Part shown: positions 7,124-10,777 of the stretch, piece after piece
Numbering within the stretch: the stretch's first letter is position 1
Layout of the letters: every line of letters starts with the position of its first letter
Assembly (NCBI GenBank): GCA_017622255.1
Contig: JAGARL010000208.1
Location: 1 to 10,777, forward strand
Length of the DNA stretch: 10,777 nt
Direction: 5' to 3'
From: Methanocorpusculum sp.
GTDB taxonomy: Archaea; Halobacteriota; Methanomicrobia; Methanomicrobiales; Methanocorpusculaceae
Made by a program: the position numbers and the translations under genes
Notes under the pieces: model-generated
What the model was told of the DNA's origin: nothing
Seen by the model: only the letters and a program-made list of their open reading frames with translations
The model's database searches: none

Positions 7124-7136
7124 CCCAAATACTTAT
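7124..7136 (+). promoter_or_regulatory. Possible promoter of the restriction gene
   Basis: CCCAAATACTTAT, BRE-like then TATA-like, would start transcription near 7157, 15 bases before the chosen ATG 7172. The gene could instead be read through from the GxxExxY transcript. Confidence 0.35.
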
Positions 7137-7171
7137 CGTCTGTCCCGTCAACAAAACATATACTGAGGAAA

Positions 7172-9697
7172 ATGAAAGGGGAAGAAACAAGACTTACAAA
7201 AATGATTAAAAATGCAGACCAACTCTGCATTCCAGTTTATCAGAGGGATTATAACTGGGGGAAAGATCAATGCAGACAACTCTATGATGACCTAACCTCA
7301 GTTATCATCTATAACCGCTCAACCCACTTTTTTGGAAGCGTGGTTGATGCACAAGACCCAAATGGCGGAAAAGATGATTATATTATTATTGACGGACAGC
7401 AGAGAATCACCACCATATCTCTTCTCCTTCTTGCCTTCAAGAATCTCCTCCTCAAAAATGAACTTATCCTCACTGAATACACACATGACAATCTCCTCAA
7501 AAGAGTAGATGCCATACTTATAAACGAGGATGAAGAGATACGCCTTAATCCTGCTCCAAACAGTAAAACAGCCTACTTTGCCCTTTTCAAAGATGAGGAA
7601 GATTTCATACAGGATTCAAACGTTACTGCAAACTACACTTACTTCTTAAACCGTTTACGGGAAGACAAAGAACAGTTTTCCGCAGACCAAATATGGAATG
7701 CAGTAAACTCCTTAAACATCATTGATATCTACTTGGAAGCAGGAGATGACGCACAACTCATCTTTGAAAGTCTCAACTCCACAGGTCTTGCCCTTTCCGA
7801 AGGAGACAAAATCAGAAACTACCTCATGATGTCCCTTTCCATCAAAGAACAGGAGAGGTACTATGAGGAATACTGGCGCAAAATTGAAGCCAACACAAAT
7901 CCTCGAACAGATTTCTTCATCAGAGACTTCCTCACTATAAAAACCCGCAGAACTCCTAATCGGGATAACATCTACAACGAGTTTAAATCCTACATTAGAA
8001 ACCTCAACAAAGAAGAAATCATTTCAGAGATGCTTAGATATTCCAAGTACTGCCTATGGGTTTACCACCCAGAAAAAGCAGATGCAGGAATTCGTGAGGC
8101 ATTAACCACTCTTAGAAAACTCGACTTTGGTGTTGCAGACCCTTACCTCTTCTCGCTTCTTGATACTTACAAAAATGGAGAACTCAAAGAAATAGATGTA
8201 AGTACATCTGTAGGTATTATCGAGAACTATCTGTTTAGAAGAAAAATCTGTGAGGTCGCAACAAATGCACTAAACAAAATCTTTACCACTCTACACAGTG
8301 ATGTCATAAAACTCAAAGGAAACAGTGAGGATTATTCAGAGCGCCTAAGATATATTCTCCTGAAAAAAGAGGGAAGCGGAAGATTCCCCAGAGATGAAGA
8401 GTTCGTTGAACAACTTCAAACACGTGACATCTACCACTCTATGACGGACAAATATAAGATGTATCTTCTTGAACGTCTGGAACAGTTTGGAAATGATGAG
8501 AAAATTGATATATCCTATCTTATGGAGAATGGGAAATGCAGTATCGAACATGTCATGCCGCAGACACTCACACCCCAGTGGATTGAAGATTTGGGTGGTG
8601 AGGAAGACGCAGAGAGAATTCACAAAACTTGGCTTCATCGTCTTGGAAATCTCTCACTTACTGCATACAACTCCCGATACAGCAATTCACCATTTACAAC
8701 AAAACTTACTATTGAGAATGGATTTAAGGACAGTAAGTTCACCTTAAACAAATTCATCGCAGCCTGTGATAAATGGACAGAGGAAGAAATTATCCAAAGA
8801 ACGGCCTATCTCATAGACCGTTCAAAGAAAATCTGGCCTGAAATCACAACCTCCTTTGTTGAAGAAAAGAAACGGGAAGGAGACTTTATCAGATTGGGAA
8901 GTGGATTCAGTTTTACCGGAACTCAGATTGTCGGCTTTAACTTTGAGAATACGTTCTATGAAGTATCATCATGGAAGGAGTTTTTAGTAACTGCGTTACA
9001 GATTCTCTATGATATCGACAAAGAACCTCTGCAAAATATTGCTTTGAGTTCCAACAGTTCCGGTCCGATGAATTCTCTTGTTTCGAGTGAACACGATTTG
9101 GAGTTCTGGAAGATTCAGAAGGTCAATGAAGATGTGTTTGTTAATGTTCATAGTTCGACAGCAGATAAGTTGAGGCTGCTCATATCCTGCCTTGATATTT
9201 ATCATATACCTCCATCATCAATTCAGATTAGAGTTAAGGAAGGGGCAGTAGGGACTGAAGGAAGATATCATGCGAGACGTAGATTCTGGGAAATTCTTCT
9301 CCCCGTAATCAACGAGTTAACCCCTTCCTTCTCGAACCGTTCCCCATCATGGGACCCGTGGATGACTGCCGGAGCAGGTGTTCGCGGAGGTCTTGAATAT
9401 AGGCTGTATTTCAGCTCTAAAATTTGTTCAACTGGATTCCAATTCAACATGCGTGACCGGGAAGAGAATCTGCAGTATTTTGATGCAGTTTTTTCCCGAA
9501 AGGATGAGATTGAGTCGGCACTTGGAGTTGAGCTATCATGGGAAAGACATGAAAACCAGAGGTTATCTATGGTTAATGTCATTAGAACCGATTTACGTAT
9601 TGATAATGAAGAAGACTGGGAAGAAGCAGTGACCTTCATGTCTGAATGGCATTCAAAAATCTATGCTGTTTTCCAACCGATTTTGGAAAAACTTTGA
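7172..9697 (+). CDS. GmrSD-like restriction protein: DUF262 + DUF1524 (HNH) + DUF4268-like
   Basis: 841 residues. N-terminal DUF262 (GmrS-like, ParB-related): IPVYQRDYNW (20-29), IIDGQQRITT (72-81) and FESLNSTGLALSEGDKIRN (198-216); in this family the DGQQR region acts in nucleotide hydrolysis and DNA processing. Middle DUF1524, a His-Me finger/HNH nuclease: SIEHVMPQTLTPQW (457-470, H460), then HRLGNLSLTAYNSRYSNSPF (489-508, N493, N500). A linker module with FYEVSSWKEF (595-604) follows. The last 140 residues (RRRFWEILLPVI ... NRSPS ... WER ... FQPILEKL) match DUF4268. Type IV enzymes of the GmrSD group cut modified phage DNA, so antiphage defence is likely; the target modification is unknown. 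ATG 7172 starts the family-like N-terminus (MKGEETRLTKMIKNADQ) after GAGG; the 39 codons before it overlap the GxxExxY gene. Codon style seems to change near 8900. Confidence 0.88.
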   Translation: MKGEETRLTKMIKNADQLCIPVYQRDYNWGKDQCRQLYDDLTSVIIYNRSTHFFGSVVDAQDPNGGKDDYIIIDGQQRITTISLLLLAFKNLLLKNELILTEYTHDNLLKRVDAILINEDEEIRLNPAPNSKTAYFALFKDEEDFIQDSNVTANYTYFLNRLREDKEQFSADQIWNAVNSLNIIDIYLEAGDDAQLIFESLNSTGLALSEGDKIRNYLMMSLSIKEQERYYEEYWRKIEANTNPRTDFFIRDFLTIKTRRTPNRDNIYNEFKSYIRNLNKEEIISEMLRYSKYCLWVYHPEKADAGIREALTTLRKLDFGVADPYLFSLLDTYKNGELKEIDVSTSVGIIENYLFRRKICEVATNALNKIFTTLHSDVIKLKGNSEDYSERLRYILLKKEGSGRFPRDEEFVEQLQTRDIYHSMTDKYKMYLLERLEQFGNDEKIDISYLMENGKCSIEHVMPQTLTPQWIEDLGGEEDAERIHKTWLHRLGNLSLTAYNSRYSNSPFTTKLTIENGFKDSKFTLNKFIAACDKWTEEEIIQRTAYLIDRSKKIWPEITTSFVEEKKREGDFIRLGSGFSFTGTQIVGFNFENTFYEVSSWKEFLVTALQILYDIDKEPLQNIALSSNSSGPMNSLVSSEHDLEFWKIQKVNEDVFVNVHSSTADKLRLLISCLDIYHIPPSSIQIRVKEGAVGTEGRYHARRRFWEILLPVINELTPSFSNRSPSWDPWMTAGAGVRGGLEYRLYFSSKICSTGFQFNMRDREENLQYFDAVFSRKDEIESALGVELSWERHENQRLSMVNVIRTDLRIDNEEDWEEAVTFMSEWHSKIYAVFQPILEKL

Positions 9698-9700
9698 TAC

Positions 9701-9718
9701 GGAGAGGATTACTTCTCC
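9701..9718 (+). other. Hairpin after the restriction gene, similar to the GxxExxY end
   Basis: GGAGA (9701-9705) with TCTCC (9714-9718), then CTAACTC. It shares GGAGA and TTCTCCCTAA with positions 7073-7092, the end of GxxExxY copy A. It could be a remnant of a module end or a chance match. Confidence 0.35.
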
Positions 9719-9758
9719 CTAACTCTTAGGACAACACAGACGTAAAACCAGAATAGAG

Positions 9759-9793
9759 ATGAGGCAGAAATATGCAAAAATCTGCCCCATTTT
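9759..9793 (+). terminator. Stem-loop plus T run after the restriction gene
   Basis: ATGAGGCAGA (9759-9768) pairs with TCTGCCCCAT (9781-9790) with one A-C mismatch, followed by TTT. Position and shape fit a terminator for the plus-strand gene that ends at 9697. Confidence 0.45.
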
Positions 9794-9797
9794 CGTA

Positions 9798-9812
9798 TAT
9801 GTTTTAAACATA
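9798..9812. other. A/T-rich palindrome TATGTTT-T-AAACATA
   Basis: Perfect seven-base arms around one T. It lies between convergent genes, so a protein-binding site or a second termination structure are both possible. Confidence 0.35.
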
Positions 9813-9829
9813 CACTACAAGGAGAAATA

Positions 9830-9857
9830 GGTGGGAAATCTCAGAAAGAGTCCCACC
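9830..9857. other. Stem-loop GGTGGGA/TCCCACC between convergent genes
   Basis: Arms 9830-9836 and 9851-9857 are perfect. An inner CTC/GAG stem (9840-9842, 9848-9850) stacks next to them, with a three-base bulge and an AGAAA loop. No T run follows on either strand and no ORF is present. A small RNA or transcript-end structure is possible. Confidence 0.35.
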
Positions 9858-9899
9858 ACATAAACAAATTGGATATTATACATGATAATACTAATAGAT

Positions 9900-9925
9900 A
9901 AAAATCATGGAGAGTAAACTCTCCA
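9900..9925 (-). terminator. Hairpin plus T5 at the end of GxxExxY copy B
   Basis: TGGAGAG/CTCTCCA (9908-9914, 9919-9925) forms seven pairs with a four-base loop over the last codons. Five T follow on the minus strand after the TGA stop. The stem overlaps the coding end, as in copy A. Confidence 0.5.
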
Positions 9926-10282
9926 CTCCAACCTTTTCATATTTCCGAAGTTCACCAGAAGTCCATCTGATATCCCGGTACATTTCAGATAACTTTCAAT
10001 CTGCTTTTCGTGTGCCTTACCCAAACCGGAAACCGCTTTCAGTTCCACAATCACCTTTCCATCAACCACCAAATCCGCAAAGAAATCCTTACCCAAATCA
10101 ATTCCCTTGTAAAACACCGGAATCTTCACCTGACGCTTCACTGAAAATCCGGCTTCCAGAAGCTCCCACTCAAGTGCCTTCTCGTACACTGATTCCAGAT
10201 AACCGGACTTCAAAGTGTTGTACACCTTCATAGCACATCCAACGATTCGATACATATCTGAGTCAACATCTAACTTTTTCAT
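9905..10282 (-). CDS. GxxExxY protein, PD-(D/E)XK nuclease-like, copy B
   Basis: 125 residues, exactly as long as copy A and 66% identical by hand count (82/125). Motif G27-YL-E30-SV-Y33, with active-site residues D70 in DFFAD and E80-L-K82 in VIVELKA. Differences cluster at residues 21-30, 61-79 and 85-90, while the predicted catalytic residues are kept, so both copies look functional. The start ATG 10282-10280 is six bases after GGAG. An in-frame ATG at 10342 would add 20 residues from the conserved leader and was rejected. It is convergent with the restriction gene across about 207 bases, while copy A points into that gene, so the two modules form an inverted pair. Confidence 0.88.
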   Translation of the reverse strand: MKKLDVDSDMYRIVGCAMKVYNTLKSGYLESVYEKALEWELLEAGFSVKRQVKIPVFYKGIDLGKDFFADLVVDGKVIVELKAVSGLGKAHEKQIESYLKCTGISDGLLVNFGNMKRLEWRVYSP

Positions 10283-10552
10283 ACAGAACTCCGAAGCCAA
10301 CCAGACAACCGGCGGGCCTACAAGGCTGGCGTGACAGCCCAAGGATGATATTGCCTTCGGGATTGGAACGAAGCGACAAGACCGAGGGCATTATCTTCCT
10401 TGGGATAGAACGCCTGTGCCCCGCCAACTCCCCCGCATTAAGGAGGGCGTAAAGAAAACAGGCGAGTGCGCCGAGTCTGCAGGTCGAAGCGGAGCGGTAA
10501 GCTCCGCGAAGACCGAAGGCGAAGGAGCAGTCGAATGTTTTTAGCCCGACGG
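10283..10552 (-). ncRNA. Conserved structured RNA leader of GxxExxY gene, copy B
   Basis: 270 bases, the inverted counterpart of the leader at 6445-6714. Hairpin 10482-10514 is identical to copy A. The long hairpin pairs CCCAAGGA-A-GATAATGC (10404-10388) with GCAATATC-A-TCCTTGGG (10354-10338). Compared with copy A four outer pairs changed on both strands, and the central G-G mismatch became A-A. The CGCC-CTCC / GGAG-TT-GGCG stem is kept with a different ten-base loop. The hairpin after the long stem is redesigned as GGCTG-TCACGC-CAGCC. No T run occurs inside, so the leader is probably transcribed together with the ORF. Coding potential is not conserved with copy A. Confidence 0.65.
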
Positions 10553-10620
10553 AAAAACAGCAAAAGAGCATCAACTCGCCTTTACTGCGGAGGCTGTGGA
10601 CAAATAAAAAATCCGGATTG

Positions 10621-10663
10621 CCCGCCGAAAAAGCCGCGGCGATTAGCCAAGCGGCTCGGCGGG
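10621..10663. repeat. G+C-rich palindrome, right island boundary
   Basis: Stems: CCCGCCG (10621-10627) with CGGCGGG (10657-10663); AGCCGC (10632-10637) with GCGGCT (10651-10656); GGC (10638-10640) with GCC (10646-10648); loop GATTA. Related to 6288-6380 and in the same plus-strand orientation. On the minus strand it lies downstream of the gene at the right edge and is followed by CCGGATTTTTT, so it might also help terminate that transcript. Confidence 0.6.
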
Positions 10664-10678
10664 AATAAAATCCTACAG

Positions 10679-10687
10679 AAAAAAAAA
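10679..10687 (-). terminator. T9 terminator of the right-edge gene
   Basis: Nine T on the minus strand immediately after the TAA stop, matching the archaeal oligo-T pattern also seen after ectB. Confidence 0.6.
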
Positions 10688-10777
10688 TTATTCCTTCTCC
10701 TCTGCATCCGCAGAAGAAGAGGACGAAGCATTCTTTGCAACCTCAACAGCCCGGGCAATCTCATCCTTGTCCGGAAG
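10688..10777 (-). CDS. C-terminal end of an unidentified protein
   Basis: Only the last 29 codons are present. They read LPDKDEIARAVEVAKN, then five serines, then a short acidic-lysine tail ending EEKE. The helix-like segment plus flexible Ser/Glu tail suggests a soluble protein end, but I do not recognise the family. The frame is supported by the T9 terminator directly after its stop. The longer opposite-phase open frame here (minus, 10582-10764) is a low-complexity shadow. Confidence 0.55.
   Translation of the reverse strand, partial: LPDKDEIARAVEVAKNASSSSSADAEEKE

Larger units (their letters stand above)
6445..10552. repeat. Inverted pair of leader + GxxExxY modules around the restriction gene
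   Basis: Arms are 6445-7092 (plus) and 9905-10552 (minus), 648 bases each, both a 270-base leader and a 378-base ORF. The middle holds the restriction gene and terminator-like structures. Arms this long could recombine and invert the middle segment. They could also be two independent insertions of the same module. Confidence 0.7.

Noticed and set aside
7055..7171. Longer start for the restriction protein
   Set aside because: These codons overlap the GxxExxY coding end and do not resemble the family N-terminus, which begins near residue MKGEET.
10263..10574. A 103-residue minus-strand ORF over leader B
   Set aside because: It shares peptide stretches with the copy A leader frame only because the DNA is nearly identical there; indels shift the frame, and the structure explains the conservation.
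10582..10764. 60-residue minus-strand ORF at the right edge
   Set aside because: Low-complexity Leu/Arg translation out of frame with the likely real gene end at 10688, and it runs through the palindrome.

Overview
The window looks archaeal, most likely a methanogen of the Methanomicrobiales such as Methanocorpusculum. This is a judgement from gene style and remembered family resemblance; no search was run. Supporting signs are BRE/TATA-like promoters instead of -35/-10 boxes, oligo-T terminators directly after stop codons, tightly packed operons with a 4-base ATGA overlap, and G+C-rich palindromes between genes.

Left part (1-5906): housekeeping and metabolic genes. A minus-strand operon runs birA (biotin ligase with a DNA-binding domain), ppk1 (polyphosphate kinase), then a GNAT acetyltransferase that leaves the window. 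Divergent from birA is a ten-helix TDT/SLAC1-TehA-type membrane transporter. Convergent with the transporter, 11 bases away, is an EctB-type diaminobutyrate transaminase without ectA or ectC beside it.

Right part (about 5907-10687): an accessory island. Its centre is a large GmrSD-like restriction protein (DUF262 + DUF1524 HNH + a C-terminal DUF4268-like domain). On both sides, in opposite orientation, stands one copy of a two-part module: a 270-base non-coding leader followed by a 125-residue GxxExxY protein of the PD-(D/E)XK nuclease superfamily. By hand count the two leaders are about 82% identical, while the proteins are 66% identical. The leader does not keep a reading frame. It contains a long hairpin in which four base pairs have changed on both sides between copies, which is the signature of a conserved RNA structure. 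Two related G+C-rich palindromes, both in the same plus-strand orientation, lie 64 and 68 bases outside the two leaders and bound the island.

The right edge holds the last 29 codons of an unidentified minus-strand gene with a T9 terminator.

The best candidate for something undescribed is the structured RNA leader tied to the GxxExxY nuclease-like ORF, duplicated in inverted orientation around a type IV-like restriction gene. The structure is read directly from the sequence; any guide, regulatory or mobile role is hypothesis.
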